Part shown: positions 46,821 to 59,504 of the stretch, piece after piece
How positions within the stretch are numbered: the first letter of the stretch is position 1
How the letters are laid out: each line of letters opens with the position of its first letter
DNA from: Excoecaria cochinchinensis
Taxonomy: Eukaryota > Streptophyta > Magnoliopsida > Malpighiales > Euphorbiaceae
Direction: 5' to 3'
DNA: 64,000 bases
NCBI GenBank assembly: GCA_947683425.1
Contig: CANTUQ010000077.1
Span: 124,001-188,000 of the forward strand
Notes under the pieces: generated by a model
What the model saw: the letters and a program-made list of their open reading frames with translations, nothing else
The model's database searches: none
Told to the model about the DNA's origin: nothing
Translations under genes and position numbers: made by a program

Positions 46821-47106
46821 TCGTGTCTTGCAGTCCACTAGTGATATTGCTTTTAGATGCTGGAATCTTTTCATTTCTGGAACTTTTTATATTACAATTT
46901 TCTGTTTGTAATAAAGAGAATAATTTTTGCTTATTTGGATAATGTTTCTATTGATTTCATTTTGCATGATCATAATAAATTAACTTTGGCATTAATTCAA
47001 ATAATATGACTGCAGTTAATCTCGAAAACTTTGGGGAACCCAAAGAAAATTTTGATAGCATCTAATATAACTCCTGTAGAGAGGGAAATTAAAAATAAAA
47101 AAAAAA
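46821..47106 (+). other. Element D sequence just after gag
   Basis: AT-rich, with GTAATAAAGAG near 46910 (a possible polyadenylation-type AATAAA). No protease or other coding motif. Confidence 0.5.
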
Positions 47107-47900
47107 CTAGTTGCAATTAGGGGACTGGATGGAAACTCACTAAGAGCACTAGAACCTTTCTGATTACCCGTCGAAGCGACCTCTGGATAAGGCTGAATCT
47201 AGAAAATGATTTAGGCAACATTTTCTTTGTATAGCTCTCTAAATGACCATTTCCTACCCTTACTTCACAATCGCTTGCTAGCCCATTGAGCCTTTATGTG
47301 GGTATGCTAAATGCGTGCCAATTTTATTGTTACACATGTTAAAACTATCCCCTCGCCTAAAATGATTTTGGCTTCCCCTTAGAAGAGTGGCCGCTCTAAA
47401 AAGGATGGATGTACATTTGAACAATTTTTCTTTGGACTATCAAAAATTGCCTTGGTAAGGGCAAGTTTACACTTTGAAAAAAAAGAAAAAAAAAACAAAA
47501 AGACCTCAAAACAGTAACCAATTGACTAGTTTCAATAATTACCCTTTTATTGTTATTCTGATCTCAAGGAGCTGAAATGTTACCGAGCCCAAATTCAAGA
47601 ATACCTTTGTATATACAACTGAGCTGAGAATGGTTCATCCATCAGTCGAGAAAATATTGCGGCCATTTTTCTCTAGCGACCTGATCCTCCTTTGACAGCC
47701 ATCTACCTAAGCCTGACATTACAACCCAAGTAAGACCTCTTGATTCTTGGTTCAGTCTTATCCAATTAGCGGAGATGACCTTCTAAAGAGGTTTGGTACG
47801 TAAGAAGAGGCCTATGGTGTTTCTTGAGCTTCAAGCGAGAAGCCACGAGTGCATTCATGCATTCGAGTTAAGTCTCATCCCCAAAGTTGCATCTAGAATT
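47107..47900 (+). other. Conserved noncoding core, element D
   Basis: Reverse-complement match to A 3080-4160 and C 54290-55420, with the same landmarks in the same order. No open frame. Confidence 0.7.
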
Positions 47901-48910
47901 CGCATTCAAGAAAAAAATTGAGAGAAAATCGTCAATCATAAAACCCGAGAGGGCTGATTGATAACAGGATTTTGATGCTTTCAAGATCTATCTCGAGATT
48001 AGCTAAAGTCTTGTATTTTTTAAAAATCAATGCCAAAAATAAGGATCATGCTTAATGAAATCAAATTGAAACACATGCATTTATGCAATGATGTGGTCAG
48101 AGCAGTTAACTTTGTGTGACCAAAGTCGCCTATTGTCCACCGCTCGAGTGCTTCAACCGATTCATCCTGCTATCAAATGTGCAAAATCAAGCTCATGCAA
48201 CCATGTCCTAAGACTCCCGAAAGATTCTTGACAACAACTTCAGCAAGCTTCAAAAAAAAAAGAAAAAAAGAAAAAGAAGAAAAGAGCCGTTAGAGTGAAA
48301 ACCGTAACTGGCGCTCTAAGCAAAAACTAGGCAAAAGGATAGGGTGAAAACCTGAAAACAGGCAGTCTGTCCTTCAAAAAAAGAAGAAAGAGAAAAGCCG
48401 CTGGATTGGGTTGGGTCCATTCCAGGCAAAAAATAAGGCACAGGGTTATGTGAAAATCCACAAAGGACGCATCTCCCACTAAGAAAAGCTAGTGTGAAAA
48501 TCCACAAGGGACGCACTACCTTCAATTAATGACTACAGGTACCGGATGAGAATCTCGCAATCCCAAAGGGCATGAAATTCAAAAGCAGCTCAAAAGGCAT
48601 CAATTATATCACAAATCGCAGCTAGCCCGGTATCATCTTCAAGTTCACATAGATGAATTTTTATCCTGCATTCCTGCATAATTCATGCATTTCATTTGCA
48701 TGCTCACCATTTTTGCATAGTTTAGTTTCTTTATTTTGCAGAAAAAGAGACCTGAGGTGAACACCGACAAAAGCCGAGTGATGACATCGGTCAAATCATC
48801 AATCAAAACCTCAACTCATTCATCAATCCAGACATCGATCAAAACATATATCCAAGTCTCAACTCAATCATCAATCCACATACCAGCTTAATCATCAATC
48901 CAAGCACCAT
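47901..48910 (+). other. Element D 3' noncoding region before the arrays
   Basis: Includes a partial direct repetition of GTGAAAATCCACAA(A/G)GGACGCA (48451 and 48495) and the acceptor-like TTTATTTTGCAG|A at 48731-48743. No protein is supported. Confidence 0.5.
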
Positions 48911-49430
48911 CCGAAGACCTCTTAGGGGGCAAATGATCAGAAAATCGAAGACTTCTCAGGGAGCAGCAAACCGAAGACTTCTCAGGGAGCAGAAAATCGA
49001 AGACTTCTCAGGGAGCAGCAAACCGAAGACCTCTTAGGGGGCAAACGAGCATCAAACCGAAGACTTCTCAGGGAGCAGAAAATCGAAGACTTCTCAGGGA
49101 GCAGCAAACCGAAGACTTCTCAGGGAGCAGAAAATCGAAGACTTCTCAGGGAGCAGAAAACCGAAGACTTCTCAGGGAGCAGTAAACCGAAGACTTCTCA
49201 GGGAGCAGCAAACCGAAGACTTCTCAGGGAGCAGAAAATCGAAGACTTCTCAGGGAGCAGAAAACCAAAGACTTCTCAGGGAGCAGCTAACTGAAGACCT
49301 CTCAGGGGGCAAACGATCGATGAAACGAAGACTTCTCAGGGAGCAGCTAACTGAAGACCTCTCAGGGGGCAAACGATCGATGAAACGAAGACCTCTCAGG
49401 GGGCAATCAACCGAAGGGCTCACAGATAGC
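48911..49430 (+). repeat. Tandem repeat array 1, element D 3' UTR (about 27-bp unit)
   Basis: About 18 copies of CCGAAGACTTCTCAGGGAGC plus AGCAAA or AGAAAA. Two subtypes alternate (CTTCTCAGGGAGCAG and CCTCTCAGGGGGCAA), giving a higher-order pattern. Confidence 0.92.
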
Positions 49431-49445
49431 ACCACTTCAACTCAC

Positions 49446-49841
49446 ATAGGTTAGCACGATGGCGGCACTACCCACAAGAGGTTAGCACGACCACGGCACT
49501 ACCAATTCACAGCGGTTAGCACGATGGCGGCACTACCCACAAGAGGTTGGCACGACCACGGTACTTCCAAAATGCACAGCAGTTAGCACGATGGCGGCAC
49601 AACCCACAAGAGGTTGGCACGACCACGGCACTACCAATTCACAGCGGTTAGCACGATGGCGGCACAATCCACAAGAGGTTGGCACGACCACGGCACTACC
49701 AATTCACAGCGGTTAGCACGATGGCGGCACAACCCACAAGAGGTTGGCACGACCACGGCACTACCAAAATTCACAGCGGTTAGCACGATGGCGGCACTAC
49801 CCACAAGAGGTTAGCACGACCACGGCACTACCAATTCATAG
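49446..49841 (+). repeat. Tandem repeat array 2, element D 3' UTR (about 65-bp unit)
   Basis: About six units, each of two half-units, GGTTAGCACGATGGCGGCAC and GGTTGGCACGACCACGGCAC. Confidence 0.92.
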
Positions 49842-49968
49842 CCAAAAGACAGCAACAGCTATCATCATAACTCCATCAAGCGGAAAGACGGCCGACTCAG
49901 GTACGCGTCTCTTTCCTTTTCTTCTTTGAGTTTAGGCTCACCTAGACACTAGTGTACTAGATTTCCCT

Positions 49969-49982
49969 AAACTGGGGGCAAC
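49969..49982 (+). other. Element D polypurine tract
   Basis: AAACTGGGGGCAAC directly before the 3' LTR. Confidence 0.85.
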
Positions 49983-52883
49983 TGTAGACACCGGGTCCTG
50001 AGTAAGCCTAGATCGAAGTTACCCAATGATGATAATTGCCTTCACAGGCTTAAAAGGTTAAAAGTGATGGTTTTCTCGTCAAATTTGCATTTTAGAGTGA
50101 AAAATTAAAAAATAATAAAAAAGATTTAAAAAAAAATTAATTTTGAAAAATGGGGGCTTAAAATTATGGTGTTTTTAGTCAATTTAAAATATAAAAAATA
50201 GAAAAAAAATAAAAAAAAAATAAAAATATTTTTTTCGGACCGCGAGTGTCGGGCGCGGCAGCGCGCAGGCGCGCTGGCGCCCAGCTCGCAGGCGCCTGGG
50301 CGCCCAGCGCGCAGGCGCCCAGGCGCCCATCGCGCAGCGAGCGCAAAAGGCGACGCTCAGCGTCGCCGATGCTGCGCGTCGCTAAAGGCGCGCGCAGCAT
50401 CGCGCACGCTGAGCGCCGCACGGGGCGCTCGTGCGCGAGCGCCAGCGCGCGGATCGCGCGCGAATCCCGCCTGGTCGCCGCGTGAGTGCCCGTCGCTCTA
50501 TAGCGACGGGCGGCGTCCCTCTGGCGACGAGCTTCCGGCCGTCGGTATAGGGTCTGTTACCCAAAAATCCTATTTTTCAGCCTTTTTTTCCGATTTTTTC
50601 ACCCAAAAATCCGTTTTTTATCCCATTTTTTTGGGGTTTTTGACTTCAAATTAAATTCTAAAATATTTTTTTAGGTAATTAAATAATAAAACTTGATTTT
50701 ATCATTAAAAATAAAACAATTTTGGATCAAAATAGGTTTTTTTTCCTTAATTAAATTAGGGCAAAATTTCCTATCCTATAAATATTTTATGATGAAATCA
50801 AATGAGCCTTCTCTCCCCCTCCTCTCTACACATTTTTTAGACCTAAAATTTCTCTTCATCTTCTTCTTCCACCAAAAATTCCAGATTTATTCCCCAACCA
50901 AAAATCAAAAAGAAAATCAATTGTTTCATTCTTTTTTCAACATAATTTCTTCTAAACATATTTTTTAGAGGAAGTTTTGTTGTTTGATTTAATTTTTGAG
51001 ACAAATAGAATAATTATTTGTTCTCAAAATTGTTTTTAACCTTTTATTTTGTGTTCAATAAAACTTTTTTCATTGATTTTGTTTTGAATCTCTTTTTGAT
51101 AAAACCTCAATCAATTTTTCTTTATTTTAATCAATAAAACTTTTTTTTTTTTTGATCAAAATCATTTCTTTAGGCAAAGGTATCAATTCTTTGTTCTTAA
51201 AGAATTTTTGATCATTTTTATTTTCATGTTCCTTGGAATAAAATTCCAACATTTTCATAATATTTCACTCTAATATTGTGAATCATCAAACAAAGAAATC
51301 AATCATCACTTTTCCTTCATCAAATCCAATATTCTGAGGGTAAATATTCTAGGCTCAATTTCAATTCCTATTCTATTTTATTTCATTTTATTTATTCATG
51401 TATATTTTATTGTTTTTATTGATTTATTTATTGTTTTAATTTATTCATTTGTTGTATTGATTTTATATTCGTTCTATTTAATTGTTTATACATGATATGA
51501 TTTTTATTCACATAAATATTGATTGTTTATTAATTTTTAACATGTAATTAATTTATTTCACTTTAATTCATCATTATTTTTAATATGTAATTAATAAATT
51601 CATTTTAATTGATCTTTTTGCCATGAAAATGGTTTATATCATTTGTGAACATATTTAATTAATCATATTGTTTAGTTAATTGTTTTCATCATTCTTTAAT
51701 TGTTTTAATCTATTATTCTTTTCTTTATCATTTTATATATTCTTTGATTCGTTTATCTTCATCATTTTTCATCATGTTCATATTTTTACATATATTAATT
51801 AAGTAACATGTCATATTTTATTTTCATCACATCATTTAATCATTTATCACATATAATGCATGTTTCTCATTTCATTTTGGTTTGTTAATATTTTTGATTC
51901 CATTATCATTCTTTTCATATCACCTTATTTTATTTTAATTTGTTATTCATTATTTTGTATGTTTAATTGATTTAATTGATTTAATCACTAACATTATTTT
52001 ATTTGTACTTTGTTTTTATGTCTAAACTCATTTTTTCCGCTTGGGCGTTTTTGCGAGCACATCGGGGAGGTCCAAAAGAGGCTCGTTTGGTTCATATACA
52101 TATTTTCATTCGGTTTGTAATATTTTATTTAATTTTGCCATATAATTTTCTTGTAAAATTCTTTATTTAGGCACGCTAAAAAGAAAAATCACAAAAATAT
52201 TTCTATTAATTAACTTGACATTTTTTTTCTAAATAAAAGTGGACCAATGTCCTAGTTTTTCATACCCAAATAAATCATCACATCAAAAATTGTTTCATAA
52301 TAAATATGCATGCGAGGACCAATGTTCTCACTATCAATGAATAACCCGTTTTATGCATGTATTCCACTTTTATAAATGGGAGTTGTATTCCGCTCCTAGT
52401 GTTATTGTAATTTATTTTTGAATGCTTTATTTTGGATTTTGCTTACATTTACCGCTTTTGATATGAATGACTGCGCCTTTAATTTTAAATTGCATTGTGT
52501 GGAAAGTTGATGAAACAATGAATTTAAAACTTAATTATAATATTAATCAAGGTACGAATAAATGAGAAGTCCCGAACCCTGCTCTGGTCTTTGGGCTCAA
52601 GAGGCTAGAGGTTATCCTCCAAGACACCTCTTGTGTCACGAGAATTAGACGTTAATCCTAGGCCTCATGGCCCAATATGGATAAAATGTGCAAGTCTTAG
52701 GCTCTCCGAGGCGAGAGAAACTTTCCCAATGTTCTATTGGGTGGCGACTCCATGAAACCTCCTTGTTGCCCAACATAGACGCACTTGCGATTTATCGCAA
52801 GCTGTTGACGGACCCACAAATGCCCCGATCGCCCACGTGCGGGCGGTCGAACGGGCGGCCGCGGGGACCCGGCGCGCGTCACA
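49983..52883 (+). repeat. Element D 3' LTR
   Basis: 2901 bases, the same as the 5' LTR except for one substitution (CGACGAGC against CGACGGGC near 50530) and one extra T near 50585. Confidence 0.95.
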
Positions 52884-52944
52884 ACAGGCTTGCTTTTCTG
52901 GGTAGTATCTGACGACGTTGAGCTGAACCCATCATTTGGATCAC

Positions 52945-53119
52945 CTTTAAGCATGGGTTCTATTCGGACCTTTCCCCTGAGTCACGTACATGGCAATATA
53001 TACAAAATATTATGTGTGTATGGGAGCATGTGTGCAAAATGTATATATACATTTGAATTCAGATTTTGTACACTTTGTGTGATGTGTGTGAGCGTACAAC
53101 TTATGATAGAAAAACTTAC
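52945..53119 (-). other. 175-base GT-AG intron-like segment in element C, absent from A
   Basis: On the minus strand: GGGGGCAAGCAG|GTAAGTTTTTC ... GCTTAAAG|GTGATCC. Element A reads GCAAGCAG|GTGATCC (junction 2055/2056), exactly the product expected after removal. AT-rich. Insertion of another element with a 3-base ACC duplication is the alternative, but no terminal inverted repeats are seen. Confidence 0.6.
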
Positions 53120-53164
53120 CTGCTTGCCCCCGGCATGGCATGCGTGAATGCTCAAAAGGCTTTC

Positions 53165-53312
53165 AGCTTTCGCCTCCTCAGAGGATTTTCAGATTTCACC
53201 TCCTTAGGACTCTGAGATCTTTGCTTCCTCAGAGGACATAGAAATTTTGCCCACTCAGAGGATTTTGAGATTTTGCTTCCTCAAAGGACTTTTAGATTTT
53301 GCCTTGTCGACG
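53165..53312 (-). repeat. 26-bp short tandem repeat, element C
   Basis: Five to six diverged copies of CTCAGAGGATTTTGAGATTT with CTTC or CCTC linkers. A has only one to two units here (2083-2110). Confidence 0.75.
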
Positions 53313-56300
53313 TGAGACTGATGTATATTATCTACTGTGCATTGGACACCATGTATGCATGTGAAAGGCTATGCATTTATGAAATGACATGCAAAGTACT
53401 ATGATCCTGAAATGCTTATGCGTATGTCATATATGCCAATGGCTTATATCTATGTGGAAGATTATGGAACATGTGCTAAGAATCGTTATTCTAACATGTT
53501 TGCAAATGATCATGAACGAGAAAGACATGCAAAAAGTTCATGCATGAGAGATATATACAAGGGGATTGTGTATGCAAACTATGTGCAAATGACCATGCAT
53601 GCAAATGATCATGCATGTGGTAAAGAGTCATTCATCGGCATAGATGTAAAAAACCATATGCAAAGACAGGTGGGATATATTATATACATGAAAGCTATGT
53701 AAGGAATTGGGGGTGTGCGATGTGTGCACATACAACTATGTGTATGAAACATATGTAGGAAAAATCATATATATGTGTATTGAATGCATGCGAAAAATAT
53801 GGATGCAAGATGCTGGCAAAGGATATGCCCATAAAAAGCCACATGCGTCAAAAGCACTTATGAAATGTATTCGCTAAAGCTCTTATGCCAAAAGACATGC
53901 ACTAAGAATTGTACATGTAAAACTATTTATTGAGAATATTTGCTACAATTATGTGTAAAAACATTTGCAAAAAGCATATGTACAAGGGATGTTGCTGAGA
54001 GTGTACGCGAAGTATCATTTTCATGGGTAGTCATAAGAAATACCCCAAGATTGTAAAATGAGTGCAACCTATTAGGTACCTCAAACTCGAGTTTCTATCT
54101 GCCTTTGAGCATATTGAATGAACCATATTCTCAACTGATTCAATCCCAACAAAAGAATTCGGGAGTCATTCCCAATGAAAGGCAAGAAGATAAATGTGTA
54201 GACATCAAGGTTTACTAAACCAACATGTAAATATGAGACATACCACGCAATCTCTGTGTGTATGTGCAAAAGGCCAAAACAAGATTTTTTCATTTTTCAA
54301 AAGCAAATTCTAGATGCAATGTCGAGGACAAGACTCAACTCGAATGCATAAATGCACTTATGGCTTCTCGTTTGAAGCTCAAGAAACACCATATGCCTCT
54401 TCCTACGTACCAAACCTTATCAGAAGGTCATCTCCGCTAATTAGATAAGGCCAAACCAAGAATCAAGAGGTCTTACTTTGGTTGTAACGTTAGGCTTAGG
54501 TAATTGGCTATCAAAGGAGGATCAGGTCGCTAGAGAAAAACGACCGCAGCGTTCATTTGGATGATGGAATCATTTTCAGACTAATTGTATACTGTCCAAA
54601 TACTCTTGAATTTGAACTCGGTAACACTCTGACTTATCAAGCTCAACATAACAATTTAGTTAAAAAGATAACCACCGAACTCGTCAAGAGGTACTATCTT
54701 GGGCCCTACCATTTTTCTTCTTTTTTTTTATTTTTTCTTCAATTTCGATTTTTTTCCTTCTTTTTTTTTTGCTCTTTTTTTTTCTTTTTTTGTTTTTTTC
54801 TCTTCGCAAGCTCATGTCTCTAACTACACAAAAAGTTTATCGATGATTCAAACCCCTTTCCAGAAGTGTAGCCCAAAAATTATCGATAATTAAAAATTTT
54901 TCTCAAGGGGTAAACCCATCCTTATCAGGGTGATTATTGGTAGCTCAAAGAATTGTCAAAAATTGAGGCTCTTTTCCCCAAAGTGTAAATCCATTTTCAT
55001 CGGGTCAATTTTTGGTAATTCCAAAAAATTATCGATGATTGAAATTTTCTTCTCGAAGTGTAAACCCCCTTTTATCGGAGCAAGTTTTGATAGCTCAAAG
55101 AAATGTCATAACGTACATCCATCCTTGCAGCCATTCTTCTAAGGGGAAGCCAAAATCATTTTAGGCAAAGGGTAGTTTTAACGTGTGTAACAATAAAATC
55201 GGTACGCATTTAGCATACCAAAATAAAGGATCAACGGGATAGCAAGCGATTTTGAAATGAGGGTAGGAAATGGTCATTTAGAGAGCTATACAAAGAAATG
55301 GTGCCTAAATCATTTTCTAGATTCAGCCTTATCCAGGAGTCGCTTTGACGGGTAATCGGAAAGGTTCTACTGCTCTTAGCGAGTTTTCATCCAATCCCCT
55401 AATTGCAACTAGTTTTTCAGTTTTGTTTTCAAAAACGGGCAAAAAGTGCTTGAAATTTAGAAATCACATAGTATGGTCAAATATCTTCACGTGATCCAGC
55501 TATTAAAGACCAAACATACATACCCCTTACTTAATTCAAAGTGGAATGAAACTCAGATTTCTAGAGTTAAGATCAAATCCATTCATAGTTGAGAACTAAT
55601 TAGGCAGAATCAAACCTTGAATCAAAGGTACCTCAATAAGTTGCAAACATGCCAGCGTTTTAGGGTATGGCTTAACACAAAAAATTTTGACTCTATCGAA
55701 ATGTATATACAAAAAAATCGTTTAAGCCAATAGAAAATTTTTTTGTTGTTTTTTTCTTTTTTTGTAAAAAAAATATGTGCAAACTATGCGTTAGAAATCA
55801 TGCATATGGAATGGCGTATGCAATAGTGTCGTGTATGCGTGTAAGGAATTATATGTGCGAAACATGTGTAAAAACATTTTGTATAAAAATGCATACATGA
55901 AATATGTGCAAAGATGTGTGAGTGTAAAATATTAACGAAAAATTATAAGTGAGTGTGAATGTGTGAACAATGCATGACAAATGACGTGCATGCATAAATT
56001 TGCAATATACATGTATACGATGAAAGCATGAGTACAACCTATGGCACAGTATGGGGATGAATGTTCATGATATATGGTACATGTGAACATGGCATGATTT
56101 AGACAAGATACAAATACATGCTGTAAGGTGATGACGACCTAGCATGGTAATGTGCACCAATGAGTCGCGAGAAATGGCAAAACTCACATACATAAAAGTG
56201 CAAAATATATACAAATAATGCACATGAGATGGGACAAAAGTGGTTGCAAGAAATGAATAGGTTTACAAAACATGTGTATTTACATGGTATGCCTACAAAA

Positions 56301-57603
56301 ACATGGTATGGTATATACAGTGACTAACATGCATGATGCAAGATTCATATGTGCATGGCATAACGCATGCATGATAATGCAAGTTCATAATATGGCACGC
56401 AATGTGAAAGATGCAAGATGTCTGTAGTGCATGATATGTATAATGACCGACCTAATGATATATGCTAATATGTGTACTCTATGATATGCAGCGGTATGTG
56501 TGTGCCCTAGCACACAATGTTTACGCACATATGCAATGTGAGTATGTTGATATGTACATCCTATGATACATTATGAATGCATTATTTTGATTTGATTTTT
56601 TTTTTTTATTTATGCATGTCATGGTGGTAGTATGCCTGTGTGTGCTATGATGCATGTCGATATGTACCTTCAGGGACGTATACCGTATGTACTGGCTATG
56701 GTGCATGATGGATGTTATGGATGTCACAATATTAGTGTGAGTCGTGACAAGCACTGCTATGTATGTATATGTTATGTTCATATTCACAAATTATGATACA
56801 AGCAATTTTATATACAGAATGCACAGGTTCTATTATTGTATGGAAAGAACTATACATGAGACAAAATGCATGTGTTTTATTTACATTGTTCATGAAAGAA
56901 ATAATGCACGAGCGCGAATACACATATAAGAAGAGAATTCCTCCCAACCGTTTCTCTCTCACCTAGGAGGTCGGCGGGCTCTTTCCATAAGTGGGCTTGA
57001 CCCATGGGTTAGCGGGGAACCCAATGAGCGCATACAGCATGCTGCGAAGCACGAACTCTCATTATTAAAAGTGCATGCAAATGAATTTTTGGCTATCGTG
57101 TATTTAAACAATTCCAATAAACCAAAACACGCCCCTCAGGGTATGAAAACCTTTAAGGAGGGAACATCTAAATTTATTTGGATTTATTCAATACACAATA
57201 ACCCACTACACAAGCAACGTATTATGGCGCATGCCTCCTAGTGGAAGTATCTATGTCCATTACATGGGCTTTGGTCTAAGGTGATGATATTTTAGGGCTA
57301 CCCAAGCATGGTCCCTGCCAATAGGCCTAGCTCATCACGAGCGTAACGACCGATCGGGTCACCATTTGATATACCTTGATGGTACAAGGCTTGAGCTAGT
57401 GATTATCCTTAACACTTCCCTACATTGAGTGAACATAGGGTCATGCTTCGGGAACGCACCGGGGCTGATAGGGGACCAAACTAGCATAAATCTAAGGCTC
57501 TAATGCGATGCAATGCAGTTTTGAAAGAAGGTGAAATTTTTAAACTAAAACTTAATTATAAATTTTAATCAACGTACTTTCGAATCGAAGTCTCAGGTAT
57601 TAT
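53313..57603 (-). other. Element C noncoding interior
   Basis: Aligns with A 2120-6290. 54290-55420 is the conserved core; 53340-53800 and 55780-56730 are dense in CATGCA/TGCATG words; 56940-57600 is the leader shared with D. No gag or pol is detectable. Confidence 0.65.
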
Positions 57604-57621
57604 CCCCAGCGGAGTCGCCAC
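57604..57621 (-). other. Element C primer binding site (Arg-tRNA type)
   Basis: GTGGCGACTCCGCTGGGG on the minus strand, one base different from that of A and D, directly after the LTR. Confidence 0.8.
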
Positions 57622-59386
57622 TGTGACGCGCGCCGGACCCCGCGGCCGCCCCTCTGACCGCCCGCTTGAGGGCGATCGGGCAATTGAGGATCCATTGGCA
57701 ACTTGTAAAGATATTTACAAGTGCGTCTATTTTGGGAAATTAGGAGGTTTCATGGAGTCGCCACCCAATAGAACATTGGGAAAGTTTCTCTCGCCTCGGA
57801 GAGCCTAAGACAACGCATTTATCCATTTTGGGCCAACCAAAAGGGGTCTTGGAGGGTGAACCTCTCTCCCTTGGAGCCTAGGATTCATTGATTAAGTCTT
57901 TTGATGGGACACAAGAGGTGTCTTGGAGATCCCATCGAAACGGGTCTCTCGCCTCGTTGAGCCCAAAGACCAGAGATAGGTTCGGGACTTCTCATTTATT
58001 CGTACTTTGATTAATTTTACAATTAAGTTTTGAATTTATTATTTCACCATCTTTCCATACGATGCAATCAATTAAAAGGCGCAATCATTCATGTCAAAAG
58101 CGTTAATAAATAAAGCATTATTAAAATAAAATATCCAAAATTAAGTTACAACAAAAATAGGGGCGGAATATAATCCCCATTGTAAATAAGGTACAAAAAA
58201 AGCATAAATCGGGATGTTCATTTAGACGGGAACATTGGTTCCCAATTACTTATTTTATAAAGTTTAAAATTCTTAAATCAATTTAAACCTTTGCTTTGGG
58301 GTGAAAACCAGGATATTGGTCCAGTTTTATTAACAAATTTCATTTAGTATAAAACATTTGTGTGGTGGTTCCTTTTAAGCGCGGTCGAAAAATCATTTAT
58401 TATTATAGACCACAAATACATAAAATGAAATAAAATAGTAATTACATATTTTTTGAATAAATAAATAAATTCTAACCTACTTTTCTCGACCCTACTCGTT
58501 GGGCAAGGCACATGCCGCTCGTAGTTATAGCCGCCGGTCTGATCGCCCTGCCACTACGATCGCAGCGCTGCCGCACGTGGCCTCTTCCGCCGTCGGGGGT
58601 AGCACCAGCGGCCTCCTTTCTTTCTTCCTCTTTTCTTCTTTCCTCTCCGGCGCCGGCGCCGGCGTCGTTGGTTGACTGTCCCTGGTTGTCCCTCTCTTCT
58701 CTCCTCTTCTTTGCTTTTCCCTTTCTTTTTCCTCTTCTTTGCTTTTCCCTTTCTTTTTCTTTTCTTTCTTTGGCTTGTTCTTGCTCTCTCTGTATCTTTC
58801 TTGCTCTATATTTTTTCCTTGGCCTTTCTGGGTTCTTCAGCTGAGAGAGCTCTCTCCTCCTCCTCTCAGTTTTCTTTTTTTTTTCTTTCTAATTTCCCTA
58901 GTTGCCGAAAGAGAGAGCCCCCTCATTTTTCTTCATTCTTTTCTTTTTATACCCTAAAATTAGGGTTGGTTTTTGGGTCATAATGGTAATTTCCTCCATT
59001 TTAATTTCTTAATTAATTTAACTTAATTGAAATAACACACATTACTTAATTTAAACATTACATATTAATTAAACATTACATATTAATTACATTACATATT
59101 TTACATCTTAATATAATTAATCTATTTAATATATCATATAATTTATCTAATTAATTAAACACTTTACATATTAATTAATTAATCTTTAATCTTTCATGCA
59201 TTTTAATTGTCTAATTAAACTTACAATATTAATAAATTAAATTAACCCAACATTAATAATTAATTTCTAATTTTACCTACCTAATCTATATTCTATATAT
59301 ATATATATTATTTTTTTCGGAGGGAATTACTAAGGACCCAAAATCACTTTTTGACATTAAACCCGACTCAGGACCCAGTGTCTACA
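57622..59386 (-). repeat. Element C 5' LTR
   Basis: Second LTR of C. It holds the TATA box (58943-58951, minus) followed in transcript order by a purine-rich leader of about 280 bases (58890-58610) and a CG-rich stretch. Confidence 0.92.
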
Positions 59387-59504
59387 ACTCTGCAATTTTA
59401 AAAAAATAAACTATAGTGTCTAAACTATCAGTAAAAAAGTAAATAGAAAAATCAAAATAAAGAAGAATAATACCTATCTCCGAACTTTCAATTTCTTCTA
59501 GAAC

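Larger units (their letters stand above)
41621..52883 (+). mobile_element. Element D: complete, very young Gag-only Tat/Ogre-like retrotransposon
   Basis: Two 2.9-kb LTRs are flanked by ACAGG at 41616-41620 and 52884-52888, a perfect target duplication. The order is 5' LTR, Arg-type primer site (44521), leader, gag (45450-46820), noncoding core, two tandem arrays, polypurine tract (49969-49982) and 3' LTR. No protease, reverse transcriptase or integrase is present. By visual alignment the LTRs differ at one base (42170 against 50532 region) and one T-run indel. It is inserted in the 3' UTR of element C. Confidence 0.95.
38534..59386 (-). mobile_element. Element C: non-autonomous Tat/Ogre-like LTR retrotransposon containing element D
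   Basis: LTRs at 38534-40300 (3') and 57622-59386 (5'), flanked by ACTCT at 38529-38533 and 59387-59391, a perfect target duplication. The interior (about 6.05 kb after removing D) has an Arg-type primer site, no coding sequence, the shared noncoding core, tandem arrays and a polypurine tract. It is the same family as A. The LTRs differ by about 2-3 percent by eye. Confidence 0.92.

Noticed and set aside
48911..49430. CRISPR-like regular repeats
   Set aside because: The units are contiguous with no unique spacers and lie in a plant retroelement 3' UTR.
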